11,164 nucleotides of DNA from RGIG8597 sp045133795 (GTDB lineage Bacteria; Spirochaetota; GWE2-31-10), in NCBI GenBank assembly GCA_045133795.1, contig JBGUUT010000014.1, positions 1 through 11,164 of the forward strand, written 5' to 3'. The notes beneath the pieces are model-generated. The model searched no databases and was not told the origin of the DNA. It worked only from the letters and a program-made list of their open reading frames with translations. Below, one piece after another: positions 1 through 7,593 of the stretch. Positions within the stretch are counted from its first letter, which is position 1, and each line of letters begins with the position of its first letter. The position numbers and the translations under genes are program-made.

Positions 1-2
1 AA

Positions 3-62
3 AACATTCTTCAAGAAAAATATGCAGAAAACCCAAATATCGAACCTATCGTTAATCTATGA
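3..62 (+). CDS. possible 3' end of an unidentified gene (partial)
   Basis: From the left edge, the third + frame is open for 19 codons and ends in TGA at 60-62. The residues have ordinary protein composition (ending NIEPIVNL); the other two + frames also run open for a while but read less convincingly. This may be the C-terminus of a gene that begins outside the window. It is too short to assign a family, and chance cannot be excluded. It would converge with the minus-strand HAD hydrolase gene that ends at 197. Confidence 0.3.
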   Translation, partial: NILQEKYAENPNIEPIVNL

Positions 63-84
63 AACAGTACAATTCCGATTATAG

Positions 85-104
85 AAAGATTCGCCAGAAT
101 CTTT
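85..104. other. perfect hairpin between convergent gene ends
   Basis: AAAGATTC, a four-base loop GCCA, then GAATCTTT form a perfect 8-bp inverted repeat. It lies 23 bases after the stop of the possible + strand gene and 93 bases beyond the stop of the minus-strand HAD gene. Neither side has a run of T, so it is not a canonical intrinsic terminator. It could still block or protect transcripts from either side. The rest of 63-196 shows nothing recognisable. Confidence 0.35.
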
Positions 105-196
105 ACAAGCCATAATAATCGAATATTTTACAAGGATTTAGCTTTTTCAGCGTCCGAAACAAGTCGATTTCAAATAGTTACTCTATTCCTTTGCTG

Positions 197-1015
197 TTAT
201 ACATGGAGAAATAACTTTCTTCCCAGCCACTTCGCCACACCGTCCTCATTATTACTTTGTATTACTGCGGTAGCGATATTTTTCAATTCTTCAACCGCAT
301 TTTCTACGGCATAACATTCATCTGCAATTTCAAACATATCCACATCATTTTTTCCGTCACCGAATACCACCACACGTTCCGCTTTTAAATATTCTTTCAA
401 TCGCAAAACCGCATTTGCCTTTGATGTTGATTTCGGCATAATCTCAAGCCATTGTTCGCCGGAATAAATATCTCGTTGAAAAACGCAATGAAAATCATCT
501 TTGTATTTATCATAAAAAGGTTTCAGTTTTTCTTCATCATCAATACAAGTAATATAAAAGATTTCTCCTTTTCTCAGTTGTTCTGTATCAGTCACAGAAT
601 TGGCTCGTACATCGCCCGTTCTGGTACTCAAAAATTCTTTCATTCCTCGGCTGCATTTGTCATACACAAAAGAAAACTTTTCCACGCCGTCTATATAGGC
701 ATACACTATCGGAATAATTCCGGCATTAATCAATTCACTTAAAATCCCCTGAACTTCATTGCCGAAATAATTCGAAAGCATTATCGCACCTGTCAAATTA
801 TCAAGAATAAAAGCTCCGTTATAAATAATCAGCGGAATCTGTGCATTTAATCCGGCTGTAACCTTGCGAGCCGTAATATATGACCGAGCCGTAGCATAAG
901 AAAACATTATTCCCTTTTCCGTAAGTCTATTTATTACATCGCAAGTATACGGCGAAACTCTCTCGTCACTATGCAATAATGTCCCGTCCAAATCCGACAC
1001 AAACAACGTTTTCAT
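197..1015 (-). CDS. Cof-type HAD-superfamily (subclass IIB) hydrolase
   Basis: A 272-aa cytosolic phosphatase of the Cof/HAD-IIB family, normally 260-290 aa. Visible motifs are motif I DLDGTLL with nucleophile D8 and acid D10, motif II around residues 41-44 (ATAR), a NGA turn at 66-68, a lysine at about 199, and motif III GDGKND at 219-224 carrying the Mg2+-binding aspartates. The region between motif II and motif III is the C2-type cap that sets substrate specificity, which cannot be read from sequence. Family members dephosphorylate sugar phosphates, flavin nucleotides or thiamine-pathway pyrophosphates, so a link to the neighbouring thiamine genes is possible but unproven. The ATG directly follows the TAA of the upstream phosphatase gene (TAAATG), and AAAGGA lies about 8 bases before it. 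This suggests translational coupling. Confidence 0.9.
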   Translation of the reverse strand: MKTLFVSDLDGTLLHSDERVSPYTCDVINRLTEKGIMFSYATARSYITARKVTAGLNAQIPLIIYNGAFILDNLTGAIMLSNYFGNEVQGILSELINAGIIPIVYAYIDGVEKFSFVYDKCSRGMKEFLSTRTGDVRANSVTDTEQLRKGEIFYITCIDDEEKLKPFYDKYKDDFHCVFQRDIYSGEQWLEIMPKSTSKANAVLRLKEYLKAERVVVFGDGKNDVDMFEIADECYAVENAVEELKNIATAVIQSNNEDGVAKWLGRKLFLHV

Positions 1016-1492
1016 TTATATTTCCTTTCGTTCTTTCAGATATTCTAAAAAAGCTTTCAATCCTCGATTTATATCAAAGTAAGTTTCATCAAAATTCCCC
1101 GTATACCATGGGTCTGCCACATCTGCATTTTCATTACAAAAAGAAAGCATTTTAAAAACCTTACCCGCTGTATCTTCACCGCATATTCTTAAAATATTCT
1201 GCATATTCATTCTGTCCATGCAAATGATATAGTCATAATATTGATAATCTGCTTTTCTTATCTGAACCGCCCTTTTTCCGGCACAAGAAATTCCCAACGT
1301 TGCCAATTTTTTCACAGTTCCCGGATGTACCGGATTCCCCACTCCGTTCCGGATTTCTTCCGTACTGGTAGCTGATGATGTTATTTCAAAATTATCTGCA
1401 ATTCCCAATTTAGCAACCATATCTTTAAACAAAAACTCTGCCATCGGCGAACGACAAATATTCCCGTGACAAACAAACATTACTTTTACCAT
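1016..1492 (-). CDS. low-molecular-weight protein tyrosine phosphatase
   Basis: A 158-aa cytosolic enzyme of the LMW-PTP/ArsC-like fold, the normal family length. The active-site P-loop CX5R(S) is intact near the N-terminus: C8-HGNIC-R14-S15. The general-acid DP pair is at D127-P128 in the DPWYTG motif. Family members hydrolyse phosphotyrosine on bacterial proteins, often as partners of tyrosine kinases; no kinase gene is present here, so the substrate is unknown. I chose ATG at 1492 because GAGG lies five bases upstream. A GTG two codons earlier overlaps that site and is less likely. The TAA stop abuts the HAD hydrolase start, so the two are probably one transcription unit. A promoter-like sequence in the 90-bp gap after cytX suggests it is separate from the thiamine operon. 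Confidence 0.92.
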   Translation of the reverse strand: MVKVMFVCHGNICRSPMAEFLFKDMVAKLGIADNFEITSSATSTEEIRNGVGNPVHPGTVKKLATLGISCAGKRAVQIRKADYQYYDYIICMDRMNMQNILRICGEDTAGKVFKMLSFCNENADVADPWYTGNFDETYFDINRGLKAFLEYLKERKEI

Positions 1493-1510
1493 AAACACCT
1501 CGTTGCCATT

Positions 1511-1538
1511 TTTATAACAAAAAAAACTGCACTTTCAA
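1511..1538 (-). promoter_or_regulatory. probable sigma-70 promoter for the phosphatase-HAD pair
   Basis: Reading the minus strand, TTGAAA (1533-1538) is separated by 16 bases, including a T8 run, from TATAAA (1511-1516). A start site near 1504 would leave a leader of about a dozen bases ending in the GAGGT ribosome-binding site. It lies in the gap after cytX. I see no stem before the T8 run, so a terminator for the thi operon is not evident here and read-through is possible. Confidence 0.45.
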
Positions 1539-1582
1539 AATAACTTCATCATTCTGCTTTCCGGTAAAACATCCTTAACGAT

Positions 1583-2767
1583 TCATTTCTCCGATAATTT
1601 TCTGTAGAAACCTTTAATTTTGTGTACTGCAACACAAAGAGCAATTGTAATAATCATATCCGGCAACGTATTACCGATTACGATATCAACTCGCATAAGC
1701 ATTCTGTAAATAATAAAGCCGATGAACCATATCAACAAATTTTGAACACTGAAATCTTTTTGCTCACTATTCTGCTTCAATATAAAAAAGTCTGCAATCT
1801 GTACCGCAATCATCGGAGCAAACACAGAGCCGATGAAATACAAAAAATCGGTAATGTCTGCAAGAGGAAAGAAAATCGCCCCAACCGTACCGACTACGGT
1901 AACAATAACAGCCGTCCATTTTCCGTTAATCTTCGTCGACAAAGATTCTGCTGAAACTCCGGCTGAATAAGCATCAAGAAAAGTTGTCGTAACCGTAGAA
2001 AATACCACAATCAAAAGACCTGCAATTCCAAGCCCCGATTTAATCATAATCTGTGCAATGTCTGATTCTGACGTAAAAATAGCTGCTCCCATACCGATGA
2101 TATACATCCAACAACTGACAAGACCGTATGTAATTGCACTGACCGCTGTAGCTTTCTCCGTTTTTTTTGCATCTCGTGTATAATCACTGATTAACGGCAA
2201 CCAAGACAACGGCATAGCAACGGAAAGTTCTACAGCTGCAGCAAAGGTTATTCCCTCTCCGCTGATATTCAAAACTGCATTCTTACCAAAAATTACAAAG
2301 CTTAAAATCACCGTTAAAACAAATAACGCACAAATCACGACAACATTTATTTTGCCAAGTTTTTTGATACCGACCATAATCCAAAGACCTATTAATATGC
2401 CAATCACAATGCACCAAATCCAATTTCCCATATCAAAGATTCCGTTTACAGCTAATGCTCCGTCATAAATCATAATAGCTGTCCAACCTATCAACTGAAC
2501 AATATTCAATATAGAAAAAAGCAAAGCACCTTTATTACCGAAACTCATTTTAACTGTTTCCATTGCACTTTTTTGAACTTTACCGCCGATTAGCCCGGCA
2601 CAAAACAGCATAACACATCCGATAATATGACCGATTAATACGGCAAGTATGCCTTTAAAAAATCCGAGAGAAGCAAAATAAGTCCCCGTATGAATTTCTG
2701 CAATAGAAACTGCAGCTCCAAACCAAATTAATCCGTTTTCAAAAACTGAAGTTCGCTTTTCTTCCAT
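1583..2767 (-). CDS. cytX: CytX-type NCS1 transporter, probable hydroxymethylpyrimidine permease
   Basis: A 394-aa very hydrophobic inner-membrane protein with about a dozen membrane segments. It belongs to the NCS1 cytosine/purine/hydantoin permease family. The short soluble N-terminus (EEKRTSVFENGLIWFGAAVS) and the AEIHTGT stretch in the first membrane segment are typical of the CytX branch, which is found in thiamine operons under TPP control. From that genomic link CytX is inferred to import HMP or a related pyrimidine. It is the last gene of the thi operon. Its start is set by TAAAATG, one base after the thiD stop, with GGAGG nine bases upstream inside thiD. A reading frame 15 codons longer lacks support. 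HMP uptake would compensate for the absence of thiC here. Substrate specificity is inferred, not shown. Confidence 0.85.
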   Translation of the reverse strand: MEEKRTSVFENGLIWFGAAVSIAEIHTGTYFASLGFFKGILAVLIGHIIGCVMLFCAGLIGGKVQKSAMETVKMSFGNKGALLFSILNIVQLIGWTAIMIYDGALAVNGIFDMGNWIWCIVIGILIGLWIMVGIKKLGKINVVVICALFVLTVILSFVIFGKNAVLNISGEGITFAAAVELSVAMPLSWLPLISDYTRDAKKTEKATAVSAITYGLVSCWMYIIGMGAAIFTSESDIAQIMIKSGLGIAGLLIVVFSTVTTTFLDAYSAGVSAESLSTKINGKWTAVIVTVVGTVGAIFFPLADITDFLYFIGSVFAPMIAVQIADFFILKQNSEQKDFSVQNLLIWFIGFIIYRMLMRVDIVIGNTLPDMIITIALCVAVHKIKGFYRKLSEK

Positions 2768-2768
2768 T

Positions 2769-3581
2769 TTACCTCGCCTCCCTTGCAAACTTTCCTTGTA
2801 AATTAAATGCATGATTCATCGGACCGCAGCCCTTTCCCAAATCCAGCATTGCAGATAAAGCTCCGCTGATATATTCTTTTGCTCTTTGTACGGATTCGAC
2901 AAGAGTAAATCCTTTTGCAAGATTAGCAGCAACAGCACTCGAAAGCGTACAGCCTGTACCGTGAGTGTTGGGATTATCGATACGTTTCCCCTCAAACCAA
3001 ACAGTTTCACCGTTTGCATAAAGTAAATCATTTGCATCATTGATACTGTGACCGCCTTTAAGCAAAACGGCACAGTGATATCGGTCGCCGATTTGTCTTG
3101 CAGCCACAACCATATCCTCTTTAGTTTTTATAGTCTGTCCGTAAAAAACTTCTGCTTCCGGAATATTAGGTGTAACAAGAGTTGAAAGCGGCAACAATTC
3201 TTCGATAACTGTCTGGACTGCATTGCTTTTCATCAAAACTGAACCGGAAGTCGCCACCATCACCGGGTCGACTACAATATTCTTTGCTCCGTAATATCTC
3301 AATCTGTCCGCAATCACACAAATCAACTTATCTGATGACACCATCCCGATTTTTACCGCATCGGGATAAATATCTTCAAATATTGAATCTAATTGCTGCT
3401 TCAAAAAATCCGGTGACGATTCTTGAATAGCCTTCACTCCTGTTGTATTTTGTGCCGTCAATGCTGTAATCGCACTCATGGCATAAACTCCGTTCACTGT
3501 CATGGTTTTTATATCCGCTTGAATGCCGGCACCTCCGCTGCTGTCACTTCCGGCAATTGTTAATACTGTTTTTAAATTCAT
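2769..3581 (-). CDS. thiD: hydroxymethylpyrimidine / HMP-phosphate kinase ThiD
   Basis: A 270-aa ribokinase-fold enzyme that phosphorylates HMP and then HMP-P to HMP-PP, the pyrimidine partner for ThiE. Visible motifs are the N-terminal TIAGSDSSGGAGIQAD substrate loop (residues 8-23), DPVM at 105-108, the TPN..EAE segment at 137-144, LLKGGH at 173-178 and the anion-hole/catalytic NTHGTGCTLSSA at 205-216. Length and N-terminus match typical single-domain ThiD (about 270 aa). I prefer ATG at 3581, which has AAGGA about 10 bases upstream and gives a normal N-terminus; ATGs at 3605 and 3611 would add a Lys/Glu-rich extension and lack a ribosome-binding site. An 86-bp gap separates it from thiE, the longest gap within the operon. 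Its stop lies one base before the cytX start. PdxK-type pyridoxal kinase is the main alternative, but the operon argues for ThiD. Confidence 0.94.
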   Translation of the reverse strand: MNLKTVLTIAGSDSSGGAGIQADIKTMTVNGVYAMSAITALTAQNTTGVKAIQESSPDFLKQQLDSIFEDIYPDAVKIGMVSSDKLICVIADRLRYYGAKNIVVDPVMVATSGSVLMKSNAVQTVIEELLPLSTLVTPNIPEAEVFYGQTIKTKEDMVVAARQIGDRYHCAVLLKGGHSINDANDLLYANGETVWFEGKRIDNPNTHGTGCTLSSAVAANLAKGFTLVESVQRAKEYISGALSAMLDLGKGCGPMNHAFNLQGKFAREAR

Positions 3582-3667
3582 TGTTTTGTTTTCCTTTTCA
3601 TTCATCTTCATTTTGCATAGCGGTATAAAATGTTCCGCTGTTTTCTTTTTATACTTTCATGTTTTGC

Positions 3668-4315
3668 TTATTCTTGAGCGACCGTTTTTCTTGCAAGTCC
3701 AAGAAGTCGTGCTGTAGCTTCTCCGGGGTTTTCGGCGGCAAAAACTGCAGATACTACAGCTACTCCGTCTACCCCGCTGTCTGACAATTTCATCAGATTT
3801 TTTTCATTAATGCCGCCGATAGCGACTACGGGAACATCAACTGCCGCACAAATATCACGAAGAGTTTCTGCCGGTAAAACATTTGTATCCGTTTTAGTAG
3901 AAGTAGAAAATACCGCACCGACTCCGAGATAATTCGCTCCGTTTTCGACTGCTTTCAAAGCTTCCTCCACTGAATGAACTGACACTCCGATTATCATATC
4001 GTCGCCGACTATTTGTCGCACCTTTTCTAACTGCATATCCTTCTGTCCTACATGAACTCCGTCAGCATGACATTTGATTGCAATCTCAACATTATCGTTA
4101 ATAAAAAAAGGAACTCCGTACCGTTTACACAAAGCCGCAATTTCCATTGCTTCATTAAAAAAATCTTCCTCATTCAGTTTCTTTTCACGAAGTTGAATAC
4201 AAGTTGCTCCGTTCGCCAATACTTCTTCACAAACAGATGATAATGTCTGACCGTCTTTCAACCTGCTGCGGTCTGTTACGATATAAAGCAATAACATTTT
4301 CTTATTAAGTTCCAT
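3668..4315 (-). CDS. thiE: thiamine-phosphate synthase ThiE
   Basis: A 215-aa TIM-barrel enzyme that couples HMP-PP with thiazole phosphate to give thiamine phosphate and pyrophosphate. All signature segments are present in order: QLREK (41-45), IND (72-74), HVGQKD (88-93, Mg2+/pyrophosphate binding), GVSVHS (110-115), the phosphate-binding GVGAVFSTSTKTD (131-143), AIGGI (165-169) and GVAVVSAV (184-191). The intact QxRxK and STxTKTD motifs separate it from its upstream paralogue, which is the TenI type. The start is firm: GGAGG lies inside the last TenI codons, six bases before the ATG, in the junction TAAAATG with one base between stop and start. This favours translational coupling. Confidence 0.96.
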   Translation of the reverse strand: MELNKKMLLLYIVTDRSRLKDGQTLSSVCEEVLANGATCIQLREKKLNEEDFFNEAMEIAALCKRYGVPFFINDNVEIAIKCHADGVHVGQKDMQLEKVRQIVGDDMIIGVSVHSVEEALKAVENGANYLGVGAVFSTSTKTDTNVLPAETLRDICAAVDVPVVAIGGINEKNLMKLSDSGVDGVAVVSAVFAAENPGEATARLLGLARKTVAQE

Positions 4316-4316
4316 T

Positions 4317-4910
4317 TTATTCCTCCATAGCTTTCATTAGTTCTGTGACATCTTCTGCTTCCATCAAGCTACTCATCAAACACGCTCCGGCAGCACCGAC
4401 ATCACGTATCAAAGCAATATTATCTGTGTCTATTCCGCCGATTCCATACACCGAAATATTCACGGCTGCACATACATTTCGCAAAAAGTCCAGACCTCTG
4501 CCGGGTAATCCTTTTTTGCAATCAGTCTCAAATACATGTCCTGCGATTATATAAGTACAGCCCAAAGCTTCTGCCTCCAAAGAATCTTCCACACTGTGAC
4601 ATGATGTTCCCAAAATTGAAAAATGAGCTTTTTGTTCCTGTGACATTGTCCTCAAAATATGTAACGGTATATGAACCGCATTTACATGAAAAGATATCGC
4701 AACCGTCGGAAAACCATGCAAAATACATTTCACATCATATTTATTGCAAATTTCTATAACTGCCGCCGCCAGTTTCCTATATTCTCCCGGCAACATATCT
4801 TTTTCACGGAGAATAATTCCTGCCGGACGACAAGCTGCGATTCGCTCAATTCTTGTCAAAAAATCTTCCCGGCACAATTTTCGATTGGTGACACAAATAA
4901 TATCAGACAT
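4317..4910 (-). CDS. tenI: TenI-type thiazole tautomerase
   Basis: A ThiE-fold protein of about 197 aa. In place of the ThiE phosphate loop it carries GHVFETDCKKGLPGRG, the signature of TenI. B. subtilis TenI aromatises the ThiG product to carboxythiazole phosphate using the His of this GHVF motif, conserved here (residue 125). ILREKD near the N-terminus, GTSCHS and GIGGID also fit. The ThiE motifs IND and HVGQKD are lost (HGF and HIPLH at those places), so thiamine-phosphate synthase activity is unlikely. Start choice is uncertain: ATGs at 4922, 4916 and 4910 all overlap the end of thiH and none has a good ribosome-binding site. I chose 4910 because MSDIICVTN aligns with the usual N-terminus and gives an 8-base overlap with the thiH stop. 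Translation is probably coupled to thiH. Confidence 0.87.
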   Translation of the reverse strand: MSDIICVTNRKLCREDFLTRIERIAACRPAGIILREKDMLPGEYRKLAAAVIEICNKYDVKCILHGFPTVAISFHVNAVHIPLHILRTMSQEQKAHFSILGTSCHSVEDSLEAEALGCTYIIAGHVFETDCKKGLPGRGLDFLRNVCAAVNISVYGIGGIDTDNIALIRDVGAAGACLMSSLMEAEDVTELMKAMEE

Positions 4911-6156
4911 ACACATAATCATTCAAAACCGGCTGTAAACCTTCGTCGGACATATCTTTGTACATTGTTTCAAAGTTTCGATTATCATCAATTTCAAACT
5001 GCTCATCGCCTTTGACCAAATCATCTTTTTTGCCGGAATACTTACTTTCGTGGTCCCCGATACCGGTAGATACACCTGCAGAAACTTTGGTTGCCGCAAT
5101 TTTTACGATCCCGTTTCTAAACTCAACACTCTCACGGGAAGACACTGTTATTCCCACAAACGGCAAGAAAATTCGATAAGCACAGAGGATTTGACAAAGT
5201 TGTTTCTCTCCTACATTAAGAGGCGTGATTTTGTCATTGTTGATAATCGGCCGCAGTCTCGGACAAGACAAAGACATCTCGGCATGAGGATATTTACGTT
5301 GTAAATAATACACATGAAGTGCACTCGCCAGTGCATCCTTTCTGAAATCGGACAAACCGAAGAGTACGGAAAAAGCAACTCCACGCATACCGCCGAGAAG
5401 AGCTCGTTCCTGTGAGTCAAAACGATACGGCCATACTCGTTTATGACCGAACAAGTGAAGTTTTTCATATTTATCGATATCATAAGTTTCTTGAAATACG
5501 GTTACATAGTCAGCTCCGCATTCATGTAGAAATTTATATTCATCGGTATTTACCGGATAGATTTCCAAACCAACCATTTTGAAATACTTTCTTGCCAATT
5601 TGCAAGCTTCACCGATATACCCAACATCACTTTGAGTACGACTTTCTCCGGTAAGAATTAAAATCTCTTCCATTCCGGAATCGGCAATGATTTTCATTTC
5701 ATGCTCTATCTGTTCCATATCCAATTTCATACGAGTAATATGGTTGTAACAATTAAATCCGCAATAAACACAATAATTTTCGCAATAATTGGCAATGTAC
5801 AAAGGTGTAAATAAGTAAACTGTATTACCGAAATGCTTGCTTGTTTCAATACGAGCCTTCTGTGCCATTTCCTCCAAAAAAGGTTCGGCTGCCGGTGAAA
5901 GTAACGCTTTAAAATCCTCAACAGAACAAGTCTCACGGTCAAGAGCTGCACGAACATCATCGGCTGTATAAACAGAATAATCAAAAGAAGCCGTCTGCGA
6001 CATTACTTGATGACAAACATCGGATTCGATAATTTCCATGCCCGGTAAATATTCCATGTGATTCTTACGACACGCAGCTTCTGTTTCCAATTTATGTTTT
6101 TTCTCCAAAGCTGCCGGAGAGAGATATTTTGAATCTACAAAAAATTGATTTTCCAT
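4903..6156 (-). CDS. thiH: 2-iminoacetate synthase ThiH (radical SAM tyrosine lyase)
   Basis: A 417-aa radical SAM enzyme that cleaves tyrosine to dehydroglycine (2-iminoacetate) and p-cresol, supplying the C-N unit of the thiazole ring to ThiG. The [4Fe-4S] ligands form CX3CX2C at C125, C129 and C132 (NYCENYCVYCGF), followed by the TGES segment of the SAM site. The C-terminal half has the BATS-type region seen in ThiH/HydG/BioB, with SCPRLRP and SSRES conserved. It is about 40 residues longer than E. coli ThiH because of an N-terminal extension, as in clostridial-type proteins. HydG, its closest relative, has a longer C-terminal Cys-containing domain that is absent here. ThiH needs anaerobiosis, unlike ThiO. 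The start is firm: AAGGAG, overlapping the thiG stop, is seven bases before ATG. Confidence 0.96.
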   Translation of the reverse strand: MENQFFVDSKYLSPAALEKKHKLETEAACRKNHMEYLPGMEIIESDVCHQVMSQTASFDYSVYTADDVRAALDRETCSVEDFKALLSPAAEPFLEEMAQKARIETSKHFGNTVYLFTPLYIANYCENYCVYCGFNCYNHITRMKLDMEQIEHEMKIIADSGMEEILILTGESRTQSDVGYIGEACKLARKYFKMVGLEIYPVNTDEYKFLHECGADYVTVFQETYDIDKYEKLHLFGHKRVWPYRFDSQERALLGGMRGVAFSVLFGLSDFRKDALASALHVYYLQRKYPHAEMSLSCPRLRPIINNDKITPLNVGEKQLCQILCAYRIFLPFVGITVSSRESVEFRNGIVKIAATKVSAGVSTGIGDHESKYSGKKDDLVKGDEQFEIDDNRNFETMYKDMSDEGLQPVLNDYVYV

Positions 6157-6167
6157 ACTTGCTCTCC

Positions 6168-6941
6168 TTAATCACGCAAAAAGCCGGTCAAAGGAGATGA
6201 AGAAGAACCGCCTCGAGTCAATACACGACCGAGACCGGACAAATATGCTTTTCTGCCGGCTTCGATAGCCTGACGAAAAGCTTCAGCCATCAACGGCAAA
6301 TTACCTGCAGTTGCAAGAGCTGTGTTTGCCATAACTGCAGCAGCTCCCATTTCCATCGCTTCGCAAGCCTGAGACGGCCTGCCGATACCGGCGTCTACAA
6401 TAATCGGTAAATCAATTTCATCGATGAGAATCTGAATAAATTCTTTTGTTGCCAAGCCCTTGTTTGAACCAATCGGAGAAGCCAAAGGCATAATAGTTGC
6501 GGCTCCGGCATTGACCATATCACGAGCTACGTTTAAATCCGGATACATATAAGGCATAACCACAAATCCTTCATTTGCAAGAACTTCGACTGCCTTAATC
6601 GTCTCTTGGTTGTCAGGCAACAAATATTTAGTATCACGCATAATTTCTACCTTTACAAAATTGCCGCACCCCAATTCTCTGGCAAGGCGTGCAATACGAA
6701 CGGCTTCCTCTGCATTTCTCGCACCGGACGTATTAGGTAAAAGAGTAATTCCTTCCGGGATATAATCTAAAATATTTTCATGTTCTTTTGTATTGGCTCT
6801 GCGAACAGCAAGAGTGATGATTTCTGCTCCGGCATCTTTTACCGCAGCTTCAATGAGTTTCATGGAGTATTTACCTGAACCTAAAATAAAACGAGAATTA
6901 AATTCGTGACCGCCAATAACCAATTTGTCGTTATTAATCAT
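6168..6941 (-). CDS. thiG: thiazole synthase ThiG
   Basis: A 257-aa TIM-barrel protein that forms thiazole phosphate from deoxyxylulose 5-phosphate, ThiS thiocarboxylate and dehydroglycine. The Schiff-base lysine is K97 in FVKVEIM, with the neighbouring acid E99. Other conserved blocks are ILGSGKY near residue 20, LPNTSGARNAEEAVR around 68-82, PLASPIGSNKGL (phosphate loop) and VDAGIGRPSQACEAMEMGAAAVM. Length is typical. I start at the ATG at 6941, which has an AGAAGG site seven bases upstream and gives the usual N-terminus. A frame open for 29 more codons would run into thiF and is not supported. The gap to thiF is 16 bases. ThiG normally forms complexes with ThiS and ThiH, which are encoded in the same operon. 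Confidence 0.96.
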   Translation of the reverse strand: MINNDKLVIGGHEFNSRFILGSGKYSMKLIEAAVKDAGAEIITLAVRRANTKEHENILDYIPEGITLLPNTSGARNAEEAVRIARLARELGCGNFVKVEIMRDTKYLLPDNQETIKAVEVLANEGFVVMPYMYPDLNVARDMVNAGAATIMPLASPIGSNKGLATKEFIQILIDEIDLPIIVDAGIGRPSQACEAMEMGAAAVMANTALATAGNLPLMAEAFRQAIEAGRKAYLSGLGRVLTRGGSSSSPLTGFLRD

Positions 6942-6957
6942 AATAAAACCTTCTTTT

Positions 6958-7593
6958 TTATACTTCATATTCGCCTGCAAGAATACGCAGGACTGTATGT
7001 GCCTGATGTGCGGCACAAAGCATAACACGTGTAGCTACCAATCCTATGGAATCTTCCACATCGCTGACTTCATCTCCGCACAAATAAAATCGTTTCATAA
7101 TTTTTCGAGTTTTGATGGAATTGGGAGTGCTTATACCTGCCATTCCGGAAGCTGCAACCAAATAGCATTCGGGCAATTGTTCCAAGACACAATTTACAAG
7201 CATTGCCTTACTTTCTGCTCTGTCGAATGCTTCACATACGACATCTACATCTTTTAAAATATCGATGAAATTTTCCTCTGTAATTCTCTCTGTCACTGTT
7301 TCAATTTCCGCATAAGGTGCAATCTCCAAAAGATTTTCCGCAAGAGCATCCGTCTTATATCGCCCGACTTGATTTGCTTTGTATTGCTGACGGTGCAAAT
7401 TGGTAACATCTACACGGTCAAAATCAATTAATACCAGTTTACCGATACCGGCTCTTGCCAAAGCAACTGCAATATTCGCCCCCAGACCGCCTAATCCGCA
7501 TACAGCAACAGTTACAGATGAAAATCGTTTGTGAAGTTCGATTCCGTGACGAGCAATTAAAGCCTCCGTCCATTCGTTTTTCGAAACAAACAA
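6958..7593 (-). CDS. thiF: ThiS adenylyltransferase ThiF (short, family 2 type)
   Basis: A 211-aa E1/MoeB-like enzyme that adenylates the C-terminal glycine of ThiS so it can receive sulfur. The nucleotide-binding GLGGLG is at 33-38, and LIDFDRVDVTNLHRQ (55-69) carries the acidic and Arg residues that bind ATP. K80 matches the usual lysine, and DVVCEAFD holds the conserved Asp after the crossover. At 211 aa it is shorter than E. coli ThiF (about 250 aa) and has no pair of CxxC zinc motifs, as in the short ThiF family common in anaerobes. The frame begins at TTG immediately after the thiS TAG. This start is credible because GGAGG, lying within the Gly codons ending thiS, is seven bases upstream. 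Sulfur donors (ThiI or IscS) are not in the window. Confidence 0.93.
   Translation of the reverse strand: MFVSKNEWTEALIARHGIELHKRFSSVTVAVCGLGGLGANIAVALARAGIGKLVLIDFDRVDVTNLHRQQYKANQVGRYKTDALAENLLEIAPYAEIETVTERITEENFIDILKDVDVVCEAFDRAESKAMLVNCVLEQLPECYLVAASGMAGISTPNSIKTRKIMKRFYLCGDEVSDVEDSIGLVATRVMLCAAHQAHTVLRILAGEYEV

Noticed and set aside
1519..1526. T8 run after cytX as the thi operon terminator
   Set aside because: I found no convincing stem before it. The run fits better as the spacer of the TTGAAA-TATAAA promoter.
3582..3667. Internal terminator or regulatory hairpin in the thiE-thiD gap (AGCGG/CCGCT)
   Set aside because: The stem is only five pairs with an 11-base loop and no T tract, too weak to claim.
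6942..7028. Longer thiG start overlapping thiF
   Set aside because: The added residues are the other frame of thiF and do not resemble a ThiG N-terminus. The ATG at 6941 has its own ribosome-binding site.
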